This document shows, in pieces, positions 1 to 8,975 of a DNA stretch of 10,875 bases (positions are counted from its first letter, which is position 1; every line of letters begins with the position of its first letter). Under the pieces are notes generated by a model that was not told the DNA's origin, did not search any database, and worked only from the letters and a program-made list of their open reading frames with translations. This DNA is from Prolixibacteraceae bacterium UBA6162 (GTDB taxonomy: Bacteria; Bacteroidota; Bacteroidia; Bacteroidales; Prolixibacteraceae), in contig DIUI01000098.1 of NCBI GenBank assembly GCA_002428215.1, positions 1 to 10,875 of the forward strand. The letters are read 5' to 3'. The position numbers and the translations under genes were made by a program.

Positions 1-1767
1 GTCACCTATTACCGTGGCATCGAACTTTTTGGCAACAACGATTTCAGTCAGGCAATTGCCCACTTTGATAAGTCGCTTCAAAATAACATATTGGCCCCAC
101 TAACCGCAAGTGCCCGCTACTGGAGAGCTGAAGCACTCTTCCGTACCGGAAATTATACCTCTGCAGCCAATGGATACAATCAGTTTCTGGTTAGTCCCGG
201 GGCATTCTCACTCCCCGAATACAACGATGGGCATTATGGGCTTGGGTATGCATACTTTAAGCTGGAAGACTATGTTCGTGCAGCCGACGCTTTCAGAAAA
301 TACCTGAATGCAGTCAGAAGCCAGTCGGTGCCCAAAGTAGCCGATGCGCACAACCGATTGGGCGATAGCTATTTTCAGCAAAGAAACTATACCGAAGCGG
401 TTAAAAGTTATCAATCAGCCCTTGCTATGCGCATTTACGATGCCGACTATTCTCTCTATCAATTAGCCTTTACCAGCGGGTTGCTCCGCGACCGCAATGG
501 CAAAATCAACCAGTTGCGAAACCTGATCAACTCCTTTCCACAATCTGCCTATCTCGATGATGCCCGCTTTGAGCTCGGAAGGACCTATCAGGAAGAAGGT
601 CAATTCGAAGCCGCCGCTCGCGAGTATCGTATGTTACTCGACAACCACCGCGAAAGTGTTCACTATCCAAGGGCGCTGCTCCAAATGGGATTGATACATT
701 ACAATACCGGGGACTATGCCAGTTCACTGCGCTTTTACAAAGAGGTTGTGGAGAAATTCTCCGGAACTTCTGACGCACAGGCAGCATTGCTTGGTATCAG
801 AAATTGCTATGTGGAAATGAACGATGTGGATGCCTATTTTGCGTATGCCAATTCTGCCGGGAGGGGTGTTACAGTAACCCGGGGAACACAGGATTCGCTG
901 ATCTATGTATCGGCTGAACGTCAGTTTATGGCCGGTGATCCCAACGCTGCGACGCAACTGCAACGGTACCTCGATCAGTTCCCCAATGGAGGATTTGCGC
1001 TGAATGCTAATTTTTACCTTGGCGAAGCGCTATACGGAGCCGGTCAGTATTCCAAAGCACTCGACCACTATCTCTTTGTTACACGGCAACCTCTGAACGC
1101 CTTCAGTGAAAATGCCTATGTGCGGGGAGCAGAACTGCTCTTCAACGCCGCAAGGTATGGTGAAGCCATGGAACTGTACGACCGACTCGAAACTATAGCG
1201 AACAGTAAAACCAATACCATAAGAGCCCTAACCGGAAAAATGAGAGCATCATACAGACTCGAGCGCTACAGCGATGCAATTGCGAATGCAACCCGTTTGC
1301 AGCAGGCAGAAAAACCTTCTGAAACACTGCTGCGCGAGGCCAACTACATTACAGCAAAATCGCACTATAATTTAACCCGGTTTGATCAGGCATTACCCCT
1401 GTTCCAGTCTTTGGCCGCTGAGACCAATTCTGTTGAAGGGGCTGAAGCTAAATATCTGGTAGCGGAAATTCATTTCAAAAAACAGGCTTTCAGTCAGGCC
1501 GAAGCACAAGTGATGGATTATATTTCGAAAGGAACTCCACATCAGTTTTGGTTGGCCAAAAGTTTTCTGCTGCTGGCCGATATTTACATCGCACGAAACG
1601 ACAATTTCCAGGCAAGGCATACCCTTCAAAGTCTTATCGACAACTACCCGGAAGAGAACGATGGAGTGAAAGCCGAAGGAAGAGCCCGATTGGTGCAAAT
1701 TGAAGCCCGCGAGCGTCGAAATACGGAGGCAGCACCCGAAAACCGTATGCAAATCAATCTCAATTAA
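1..1767 (+). CDS. TPR-repeat protein, 5'-truncated (C-terminal 588 residues)
   Basis: The reading frame is open from the first base, so the gene begins upstream of the window. The TTG at 91 is only an internal Leu codon (the frame before it reads ...SLQNNI). The visible part is almost entirely tetratricopeptide-like helical hairpins, roughly a dozen, with recurring patterns such as ALFRTGNYTSA, YFKLEDYVRAADAF, YFQQRNYTEAVKSY, YQEEGQFEAAAREY, IHYNTGDYASSL, LYGAGQYSKALDHY and HFKKQAFSQAEAQ. The style resembles the periplasmic TPRs of BamD and YbgF/CpoB. No enzymatic motif and no membrane segment are visible. TPR arrays act as protein-binding scaffolds. The protein ends in a short charged tail. 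The next gene starts 12 bp after the stop and encodes an outer-membrane beta-barrel, so the two are probably co-transcribed and may act together at the envelope; that is inference. The N-terminus, where a signal peptide would be expected, is not visible. The TPR call is firm; the function is unknown. Confidence 0.9.
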   Translation, partial: VTYYRGIELFGNNDFSQAIAHFDKSLQNNILAPLTASARYWRAEALFRTGNYTSAANGYNQFLVSPGAFSLPEYNDGHYGLGYAYFKLEDYVRAADAFRKYLNAVRSQSVPKVADAHNRLGDSYFQQRNYTEAVKSYQSALAMRIYDADYSLYQLAFTSGLLRDRNGKINQLRNLINSFPQSAYLDDARFELGRTYQEEGQFEAAAREYRMLLDNHRESVHYPRALLQMGLIHYNTGDYASSLRFYKEVVEKFSGTSDAQAALLGIRNCYVEMNDVDAYFAYANSAGRGVTVTRGTQDSLIYVSAERQFMAGDPNAATQLQRYLDQFPNGGFALNANFYLGEALYGAGQYSKALDHYLFVTRQPLNAFSENAYVRGAELLFNAARYGEAMELYDRLETIANSKTNTIRALTGKMRASYRLERYSDAIANATRLQQAEKPSETLLREANYITAKSHYNLTRFDQALPLFQSLAAETNSVEGAEAKYLVAEIHFKKQAFSQAEAQVMDYISKGTPHQFWLAKSFLLLADIYIARNDNFQARHTLQSLIDNYPEENDGVKAEGRARLVQIEARERRNTEAAPENRMQINLN

Positions 1768-1779
1768 TCAGAAACCCTA

Positions 1780-3543
1780 ATGGTCATGAAATATAGATCC
1801 ACTATAGCCATACTTTCATTGCTTTTGCTCACATCATTCAGTGTATTTGAAGCGAAGGCGCAACGAGACACCCTGTTAAGGCAGGAAGTGGAAGTTATTA
1901 AGTCGTTCAGTCCTGCGAGCATGGATGCCGAAAAAATCAACGAAATTCCGGCCATTCGTGAAGAACAGCATCAGAAACCAACTTTTAACTACTCAATATT
2001 CAGTCAGCCGGTGGTTAGCTCATTTTCTGTACAAACGCTGCAGGCAGCAACCATTGTGGGCAAACCGCCTACAGACTCCTTCCTGGGGCTGCTTCAACTG
2101 GGGGCCGGGAATTACAATACACCCTATGGAGAGTTCCTCTTTAACAATAAAAATGCAAAGAACTCCATCCTCGGAATCCATCTCAAGCATCTTTCATCGC
2201 ACAGTCAGGTAAAACTTGATAATGGAGACAAAGCGGAGGCTCCCTGGTCCGACAATCATGCAGAGCTCTACCTTCAGCAGATGGTCAAACGCTCGGCGCT
2301 CACACTAAGTGCTGATTTCGGACACAAAGGGTTTAATTATTATGGATATCCCGGAACTGATCCATTGCCCGACAGCATCGGCAATTATGCAACGCTGCTG
2401 GGCAACCGGCAAACCTTTACCCGTGGAGGGGTCAACCTGTCGATGAAAAGTTTCAGATCGTTCCGCGAAGATCCGGTTACAGGTTTTGATGCAGGCTATC
2501 AATATTTTCAGGCCCGGACAGGGCAGCAGGAGCATTTTGCAAGGTTACTTGCCAGCTACAAAAAGCCTTGGCGCAAGGTGTCACTCATGGTGGAAGGCAG
2601 CGGGCAACACGCACGCATAAACAATGTAATGCCAGATTCTCTTGGGGCATTGCAGATACAAAATCAAACGCTGGCGATGTTGCGTCCAATGGTCTATTTC
2701 GGGAATGAAACCATCAACCTCACGGCAGGTAGTACAGTATGGCTTGGTTTGAGTGGCGACAACAAAACTACCTTCAGATATGCTCCCAAGCTTCACGTAA
2801 ACATTGCCCCATTGAAAAATATCCTCTCCATCTTTGCAGGTGTGGACGGAGCAGCACATTTCAACCACTATTCGGCTGTAGCCGCCCAAAATCCTTATAT
2901 CAACCCGGAAATGGTAGTTGATAATCATTTTGAAAAATACAACATCTACGGGGGTATAAAAACCAGGACTTCAGGTAAGACCAGTGCAACCCTAAAAGCC
3001 AATTACACAATTTTCGAAAATCATCCTCTCTTTTATCTGCCCTTGCAACACCGGCCTGTAGGTCTCATTTCGGTGCGCGAAGTAAATAACCTGTTTGCTG
3101 TTGCCTACGATGATATGGAAAGACTCACGCTGGGTGGCGAAATCAATTTTATTTTGCCTTCGAGGGTAAAGTTATTGCTAAGCGGGAATTACCATGTCTA
3201 TACTATGGACAAGGAAACCACTCCATGGAATTTACCCAATTTTGAAGGACTTGCTTCCATTAGTTATCATATTGGTGAAAGATTACTCATAAGCTCCGAT
3301 ATTTTTGTCCGTGGCAACCGAGAGGCATTGCTGCGAAGCCCTTTGGTTGGTGCAGCGGTAGCCGATGAGACCTACTCCTTACCCTGGATTGCTGACGTAA
3401 ATGCCGGAGTGCAGTATACCTTAACCCGCAACCTTTCGGCTTTCGCACAAATGAACAATGCCGCATTTCAGCAAATGCAGCAATGGTATGGCTACAACCT
3501 TCAGAGTTTTAACTTTATTACAGGTTTGAGTTTGCGCTTCTAA
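1780..3543 (+). CDS. Outer-membrane beta-barrel protein of unknown function (TonB-receptor-like)
   Basis: This is a 587-residue protein. An N-terminal signal peptide is clear: a basic start, a hydrophobic stretch at about residues 9-22, and an AKA-Q cleavage site after residue 27. The mature N-terminus (about 34-60) carries EVEVIKSFSPASMDAEKIN followed by a proline, which resembles a short N-terminal motif I associate with Bacteroidota outer-membrane proteins often labelled TonB-dependent-receptor-like. The rest is rich in alternating hydrophobic/polar strands with many Tyr, Phe and Gly, and the chain ends in LSLRF, the terminal Phe typical of BAM-assembled barrels. I see no clear plug domain and no SusC carboxypeptidase-like domain, and the length is short for a full TonB receptor. 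ATG at 1780 is used; ATG at 1786 (third codon) is equally possible. No strong Shine-Dalgarno is seen. The gene follows the TPR gene by 12 bp, probably in one operon, and ends in tandem stops TAA-TAA. A transporter, porin or export pore are all possible; no substrate can be named. Confidence 0.8.
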   Translation: MVMKYRSTIAILSLLLLTSFSVFEAKAQRDTLLRQEVEVIKSFSPASMDAEKINEIPAIREEQHQKPTFNYSIFSQPVVSSFSVQTLQAATIVGKPPTDSFLGLLQLGAGNYNTPYGEFLFNNKNAKNSILGIHLKHLSSHSQVKLDNGDKAEAPWSDNHAELYLQQMVKRSALTLSADFGHKGFNYYGYPGTDPLPDSIGNYATLLGNRQTFTRGGVNLSMKSFRSFREDPVTGFDAGYQYFQARTGQQEHFARLLASYKKPWRKVSLMVEGSGQHARINNVMPDSLGALQIQNQTLAMLRPMVYFGNETINLTAGSTVWLGLSGDNKTTFRYAPKLHVNIAPLKNILSIFAGVDGAAHFNHYSAVAAQNPYINPEMVVDNHFEKYNIYGGIKTRTSGKTSATLKANYTIFENHPLFYLPLQHRPVGLISVREVNNLFAVAYDDMERLTLGGEINFILPSRVKLLLSGNYHVYTMDKETTPWNLPNFEGLASISYHIGERLLISSDIFVRGNREALLRSPLVGAAVADETYSLPWIADVNAGVQYTLTRNLSAFAQMNNAAFQQMQQWYGYNLQSFNFITGLSLRF

Positions 3544-3682
3544 TAAAGGGGCATCCAATAACAGGATAAAATTCTTGTTTGGACAAGACTCAATTTATCA
3601 ACACATTATATCCATCAACAGGGCTTAAAAATTGTGTATAAAAAGCCTGAGGTATGTGTAATCTATACCCGACCATGCCGGT

Positions 3683-3698
3683 TATTTTTGTATATTTG
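3683..3698 (+). promoter_or_regulatory. Candidate gyrB promoter: two abutting TAnnTTTG -7 elements
   Basis: TATTTTTG (3683-3690) is immediately followed by TATATTTG (3691-3698). Both match the Bacteroidota primary-sigma -7 consensus TAnnTTTG. No good -33 TTG is seen at the expected distance from either. Initiation about 7 nt downstream of the second copy would give a leader of roughly 115 nt before gyrB. This lies in the 277-bp gap after the beta-barrel gene. The gap also holds a weak hairpin (TCTTGT/ACAAGA, 3573-3588) with no T-run, so I do not call it a terminator. Confidence 0.6.
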
Positions 3699-3701
3699 CG
3701 C

Positions 3702-3750
3702 GTTGTTTCCGGCAACCATTTGCGTTACCCTGCAACCATGGAATTGTTGC
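3702..3750 (+). repeat. GCAAC/GTTG repeat cluster in the gyrB leader
   Basis: Just downstream of the putative promoter, GCAACCAT occurs twice as a direct repeat (3712-3719 and 3732-3739, exactly 20 bp apart). The first copy is preceded by GTTG (3702-3705), giving GTTG-N7-CAAC. The second is followed by GTTGC (3746-3750), giving GCAAC-N9-GTTGC. The segment could fold into two small hairpins in the 5' leader or could be a protein-binding site. The stems are only 4-5 bp, so chance is a real alternative. Confidence 0.35.
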
Positions 3751-3802
3751 TTAATTTCGGAAGCAGACCAGAAACAACCGCTCCTCAATCTGGGGTGGAT
3801 AG

Positions 3803-5800
<1,998 letters not shown>

Positions 5801-5833
5801 CGGCCAAAATTCTGTTCTCAACCGGAATACGCC

Positions 5834-6418
5834 ATGAATGTTTGTGTTTTTTGTGCTTCAAGCAATGCCATTGGGGAGGCTTATTTTGACGATGCCCGCA
5901 GGCTTGGTAATTTACTCGGTGAAAAGGGTCATACCTTGATTAATGGAGGAGCCAATGTTGGCCTAATGGAGGCTGTCACCATAGCCGCCAGGAGTGCAGG
6001 TGCACTTACCGTTGGGATTATTCCCGAAAGGATGAAGGAGAACGATTTGGTGTCGGATCATGCCCATGAAGTTGAAATTACGGCCGACATGATGCAGAGA
6101 AAAGAACGCATGCGGCAGATGTCTGATTCGTTCATCGCACTGCCCGGCGGGTTTGGAACATTAGAAGAGATTTTGGAGGTAATTACCCTCAAGCAGCTCG
6201 ACTATCACCGAAAGCCGATTGTCTTCGTAAATACCAATAATTTTTATGAAAAACTCTTTGAGCAGTTTGATACTGCATTTGAGCAGAAATTTTCAAAACC
6301 TGACTACCGCGATCTCTATTATATAGCAGACACACCCGACGCAGCAATGCTGTATATTGAGCAATACAAGGCACCAGAAGTAATTACGAAATGGTTTAAG
6401 GTACCCGAAAAAGAATAA
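5834..6418 (+). CDS. LOG-family (TIGR00730) nucleoside 5'-monophosphate phosphoribohydrolase
   Basis: This 194-residue Rossmann-fold protein belongs to the LOG (Lonely Guy) family, which cleaves the N-glycosidic bond of cytokinin riboside 5'-monophosphates or ordinary nucleoside monophosphates to release the base and ribose 5-phosphate. The start MNVCVFCASS is the typical first strand. GGANVGLM (38-45) matches the nucleotide-binding glycine segment. QRKERM (88-93) holds the conserved Arg-Lys, and PGGFGTLEE (104-112) is the signature with its catalytic Glu. The Gly usual after GLM is Glu46 here, a minor departure. In bacteria the physiological substrate is often uncertain; base salvage or nucleotide clean-up is the safe reading, and cytokinin production is not implied. 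The gene lies 33 bp after gyrB in the same direction and converges on dapF with a 27-bp gap. No good independent promoter is seen, so read-through from gyrB is likely. Confidence 0.93.
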   Translation: MNVCVFCASSNAIGEAYFDDARRLGNLLGEKGHTLINGGANVGLMEAVTIAARSAGALTVGIIPERMKENDLVSDHAHEVEITADMMQRKERMRQMSDSFIALPGGFGTLEEILEVITLKQLDYHRKPIVFVNTNNFYEKLFEQFDTAFEQKFSKPDYRDLYYIADTPDAAMLYIEQYKAPEVITKWFKVPEKE

Positions 6419-6445
6419 CCAACCCTGTAATTCAGATTGATTCTG

Positions 6446-7231
6446 TTAGATAGGGCCTCTTACAGAACCCTGAAATACAAATTCGGCAGGGCCTTTCAAC
6501 CATATATTTTTGAATCCCTGACCATCAGTTTCAAACGATACCGATAGATCGCCGCCTTTTGCCGACACTGAATAGATGCCCGATTTTAACTTATCGCGGC
6601 GTGCGGCACAAAGAGCGGAGGCTGTAATGCCGGTTCCACATGCCAATGTCTCGGCTTCAACTCCCCGTTCATAAGTATACACCGTTAAATGGCTGCCCTT
6701 CTGCTGAACAAAATTAACATTGGTACCCTGCTGTCTGAAACGATCGTTGTAGCGAACCGCCCTGCCTTCAGCCAGAACATCCACCGCATCGATAGCATCC
6801 ACGAAACGGACAAAATGGGGAGATCCAGTGTTGAGAAAAAATTCACGGGCCTGTTCTTCCATCTCCGGCACGTCAGACATCTTAAGATTGACCAAGCCTT
6901 CGGCGAGCAGAATAGCCTCGTGATACCCATCAACAGCCATAAAGCCAGTTCGCCCGGTAACAAGACCTAGTTTCTCAGCAAAGGAGACTATACAACGGCC
7001 ACCATTACCGCACATACTCGCCTCACGTCCGTCGGAATTGAAGTAGCGCATTTCAAAGTCGAAACCATCAGCATTTTGAAGCAACATTAATCCATCGGCA
7101 CCAATGCCAAAACGTCGGTCGCTCAACCAGGATACATAGGCAATATTGTCAGCCGGAAACCGAAGATCACGGTTATCGAAAAGAACGAAGTCGTTTCCTG
7201 CTCCATGATATTTATAAAACGTGTAGGTCAT
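6446..7231 (-). CDS. dapF: Diaminopimelate epimerase
   Basis: DapF converts LL-diaminopimelate to meso-diaminopimelate, the penultimate step to lysine and the source of the meso-DAP cross-linking residue of peptidoglycan. From the ATG at 7231 it is 261 residues. It opens with FYKYHGAGNDFVLFD and has FGIGADGLM (41-49). The two catalytic cysteines are in MCGNGGRC (Cys74) and LACGTGI (Cys198). A longer frame to a TTG at 7258 exists, but that TTG falls inside the likely promoter element, and the extra nine residues do not resemble the family, so ATG is preferred. The gene is a single cytosolic enzyme, convergent with the LOG gene and divergent from htrA. Its presence implies DAP-type peptidoglycan. 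Confidence 0.97.
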   Translation of the reverse strand: MTYTFYKYHGAGNDFVLFDNRDLRFPADNIAYVSWLSDRRFGIGADGLMLLQNADGFDFEMRYFNSDGREASMCGNGGRCIVSFAEKLGLVTGRTGFMAVDGYHEAILLAEGLVNLKMSDVPEMEEQAREFFLNTGSPHFVRFVDAIDAVDVLAEGRAVRYNDRFRQQGTNVNFVQQKGSHLTVYTYERGVEAETLACGTGITASALCAARRDKLKSGIYSVSAKGGDLSVSFETDGQGFKNIWLKGPAEFVFQGSVRGPI

Positions 7232-7255
7232 CACAGAATGATTGTTGGGTTGCAG

Positions 7256-7263
7256 CAAAGGTA
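7256..7263 (-). promoter_or_regulatory. Candidate dapF -7 element (TACCTTTG)
   Basis: On the minus strand TACCTTTG is an exact match to TAnnTTTG, 24 bp upstream of the dapF ATG. It would start transcription near 7249 and give a short leader of about 18 nt. There is only a weak T-rich -33 candidate (CTTT) about 19 bp further upstream. Confidence 0.55.
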
Positions 7264-7303
7264 CAATTTTCCGCCGGGAAAGAGGGCGTTCCGATAATTG
7301 GAA

Positions 7304-7316
7304 TGTTGTCGCAACA
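7304..7316. repeat. Perfect inverted repeat TGTTG-TCG-CAACA in the dapF-htrA gap
   Basis: A 13-bp palindrome with 5-bp arms and a 3-nt centre lies upstream of both divergent genes, about 40 bp behind the candidate dapF promoter. It shares its GTTG-N3-CAAC core shape and 3-nt spacer with the second palindrome at 7373-7387. It may be an operator, but the short arms leave chance open. Confidence 0.35.
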
Positions 7317-7372
7317 ATTTAGGCTGCCGGCTGTTAAAATTTGCAAAAAGAGAGGTTGAATAGCAGAAACGG

Positions 7373-7387
7373 GTTGCCGATGGCAAC
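7373..7387. repeat. Perfect inverted repeat GTTGCC-GAT-GGCAAC upstream of htrA
   Basis: A 15-bp palindrome with 6-bp GC-rich arms and a 3-nt centre lies 57 bp before the htrA start. It is followed directly by ATTTTTGC, so an RNA copy on + would look like a small terminator or attenuator hairpin. Its 3' edge also overlaps CATTTTTG (7387-7394), one base off the -7 consensus, so it could be an operator covering the htrA promoter. The 213-bp gap also holds TAAAATTTG (7335-7343), a -7-like box with one extra spacer base. The sequence alone does not settle which promoter is used. Confidence 0.45.
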
Positions 7388-7430
7388 ATTTTTGCTTATC
7401 CTCAGGCTCAATAACTTGTTAATTAAACAA

Positions 7431-7436
7431 AAAGGA
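7431..7436 (+). promoter_or_regulatory. Shine-Dalgarno-like site of htrA (AAAGGA)
   Basis: AAAGGA sits 8 nt before the ATG at 7445. It stands out because gyrB and rpoD in this window lack such a site, and it supports the chosen htrA start. Confidence 0.5.
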
Positions 7437-7444
7437 ATATTGCC

Positions 7445-8872
7445 ATGAAGAATATTAAGATCTATGCCTTTACTTTTGTTTGGGTTTTGGCCGGTTCCCT
7501 GCTGGCCGTTTTCGCTTATACCCGTTTCTTTGAAAAACCACAGGTAATTGCTGTCGAGAATACTCAGCAGATGCGCTATGCCAATCTGCCAATTACTTCT
7601 GAAGGAGGGCTTCCTGATCTGACCTATTCAGCCGAAATTGCGGTGCATGCAGTTGTACACATTAAAACTCAGGCTATGCGCGGTGGATGGTCGAGCGGAA
7701 ATCCCTGGCTTGAATTTTTCGGACAAAGGCAGGAACCCCAGCTTGCCCGTGGATTTGGTTCCGGAGTGATTCTTACCACCGATGGCTATATTGTTACCAA
7801 CAATCATGTAATTGAGAATGCCCAAAGCATTGTGGTTGTGCTCAACGACAACAGGGAATTTGAGGCCACTTTGATCGGCACTGATCCAAGCACCGACCTG
7901 GCTGTCTTAAAAATAGAAGCTTCTAACTTACCCTGGCTTCGTTATGGAGATTCTGATGCTCTGCGATTGGGCGAATGGGTTCTGGCAGTAGGCAATCCAT
8001 TCAATCTTACCTCTACAGTTACCGCCGGAATTGTGAGTGCAAAAGCCAGGAACATTGGGATCAATGCCGCCGATTACAGCATCGAGTCGTTTATACAGAC
8101 CGATGCTGCTGTGAACCCTGGCAACAGTGGAGGAGCCCTGGTAAACCAAAGAGGAGAACTGGTAGGAATTAATACGGCTATCGCCAGCAGAACAGGTTCT
8201 TTCGCAGGATATTCGTTCGCAGTTCCCATTACGATAGTGAAAAAAGTTGTGGAGGACCTTAAAGAGTTCGGTCAGGTTCAGCGTGCACTATTAGGGGTGG
8301 AAATACGGACAGTTGACGCAGAAATCGCCAAAAGCCAAAACCTCGACAAAATCGAAGGGGTATTTGTCGCCAATGTGGTGGATAATGGCGCCGCCAAAGA
8401 GGCGGGAATACGCAGTGGTGACATTATTGTGGCCGTTGGTAACCGAAGAGTCAACTCAAGCTCAGAGCTCCAGGAGGCTGTATCTCAGTACCGTCCGGGT
8501 GTTGATGTAAAAATTTTGGTAAAAAGATCCAATTCAGAGAAACTATTTACCGTAACGCTTCGTAACAAGCTTGGCGATACGGCAATCATCAGGGGAGGCA
8601 ACGAGGTTTTGGGAGCCGAGCTGGTAAAGGTAGCCGATCGTGACAAGCAACGTCTTAGGATCAATCGCGGTGTGCGGGTAAACAAGATTGGTAATGGTAA
8701 ACTGAAGGATGCAGGTGTCAGGGAAGGATTTATTATTACCGACGTGAACAAAAGACCGGTAAACGAGGTTGATGAGTTCAGACAGATTATTGGAAGTGCA
8801 ACAGGAGGAGTTTTAATTGAAGGAATCTACCCCAACGGAGAAACAGCCTATTTTGTTTTTGGTGTAAACTGA
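7445..8872 (+). CDS. htrA: HtrA/DegP-family periplasmic serine protease (Do-type)
   Basis: This is a 475-residue envelope protease/chaperone that degrades or refolds damaged exported proteins. A hydrophobic segment at about residues 7-25 is a signal peptide or membrane anchor; no clear AxA cleavage site follows, so anchoring is possible. The trypsin-like domain has GFGSGVI (103-109), the catalytic triad His121 (TNNHVI), Asp151 (STDLAVL) and Ser228 (GNSGGAL), and the pattern continues to VGINTAI. Two PDZ domains follow: about 282-375 (LLGVEIR..., GAAKEAGIRSGDIIVAV) and about 388-470 (VLGAELV..., GVREGFIITDVN). That order is the standard DegP/DegQ architecture, at normal length and with all catalytic residues present. 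It is a single gene, divergent from dapF, with a Shine-Dalgarno-like AAAGGA. The upstream palindromes may control it, but no sigma-E-type site could be recognised. Confidence 0.97.
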   Translation: MKNIKIYAFTFVWVLAGSLLAVFAYTRFFEKPQVIAVENTQQMRYANLPITSEGGLPDLTYSAEIAVHAVVHIKTQAMRGGWSSGNPWLEFFGQRQEPQLARGFGSGVILTTDGYIVTNNHVIENAQSIVVVLNDNREFEATLIGTDPSTDLAVLKIEASNLPWLRYGDSDALRLGEWVLAVGNPFNLTSTVTAGIVSAKARNIGINAADYSIESFIQTDAAVNPGNSGGALVNQRGELVGINTAIASRTGSFAGYSFAVPITIVKKVVEDLKEFGQVQRALLGVEIRTVDAEIAKSQNLDKIEGVFVANVVDNGAAKEAGIRSGDIIVAVGNRRVNSSSELQEAVSQYRPGVDVKILVKRSNSEKLFTVTLRNKLGDTAIIRGGNEVLGAELVKVADRDKQRLRINRGVRVNKIGNGKLKDAGVREGFIITDVNKRPVNEVDEFRQIIGSATGGVLIEGIYPNGETAYFVFGVN

Positions 8873-8880
8873 CTATACGC

Positions 8881-8901
8881 GGGTTAATAAATATTTAACC
8901 C
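8881..8901 (+). terminator. Weak hairpin after htrA
   Basis: GGGTTAA and TTAACCC form a perfect 7-bp stem around a 7-nt AT loop, starting 8 nt after the htrA stop. No U-tract follows (TGCATTAAC), so it may be an RNA-stabilising 3' end or an inefficient terminator rather than a strong intrinsic one. Confidence 0.4.
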
Positions 8902-8946
8902 TGCATTAACTTGGTTTCTTCCTCGCTTCCCTATTGGAATTTGTAC

Positions 8947-8954
8947 TATATTTG
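8947..8954 (+). promoter_or_regulatory. Candidate rpoD -7 element (TATATTTG)
   Basis: TATATTTG is an exact TAnnTTTG match, 21 bp before the rpoD ATG, and is identical to the second box upstream of gyrB. Initiation near 8961 would give a leader of about 15 nt. A TTG lies only 10 bp upstream, too close to be a normal -33 element. Confidence 0.65.
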
Positions 8955-8975
8955 CAGACTTTTTAAGCATAACAT

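Noticed and set aside
3621..3648. Hairpin GGGCTT-N16-AAGCCT after the beta-barrel gene
   Set aside because: The stem is 6 bp with one wobble, a 16-nt loop and no following T-run; chance is likely.
6423..6455. Possible terminator between the LOG gene and dapF (CCCT...CAGA-N5-TCTG...AGGG)
   Set aside because: The two 4-bp stems are separated by a 6/6 internal loop and have no T-run, so this is too weak to call.
7232..7258. Upstream TTG start extending dapF by nine residues
   Set aside because: The TTG lies inside the TACCTTTG promoter element, and the added residues precede the usual family N-terminus.
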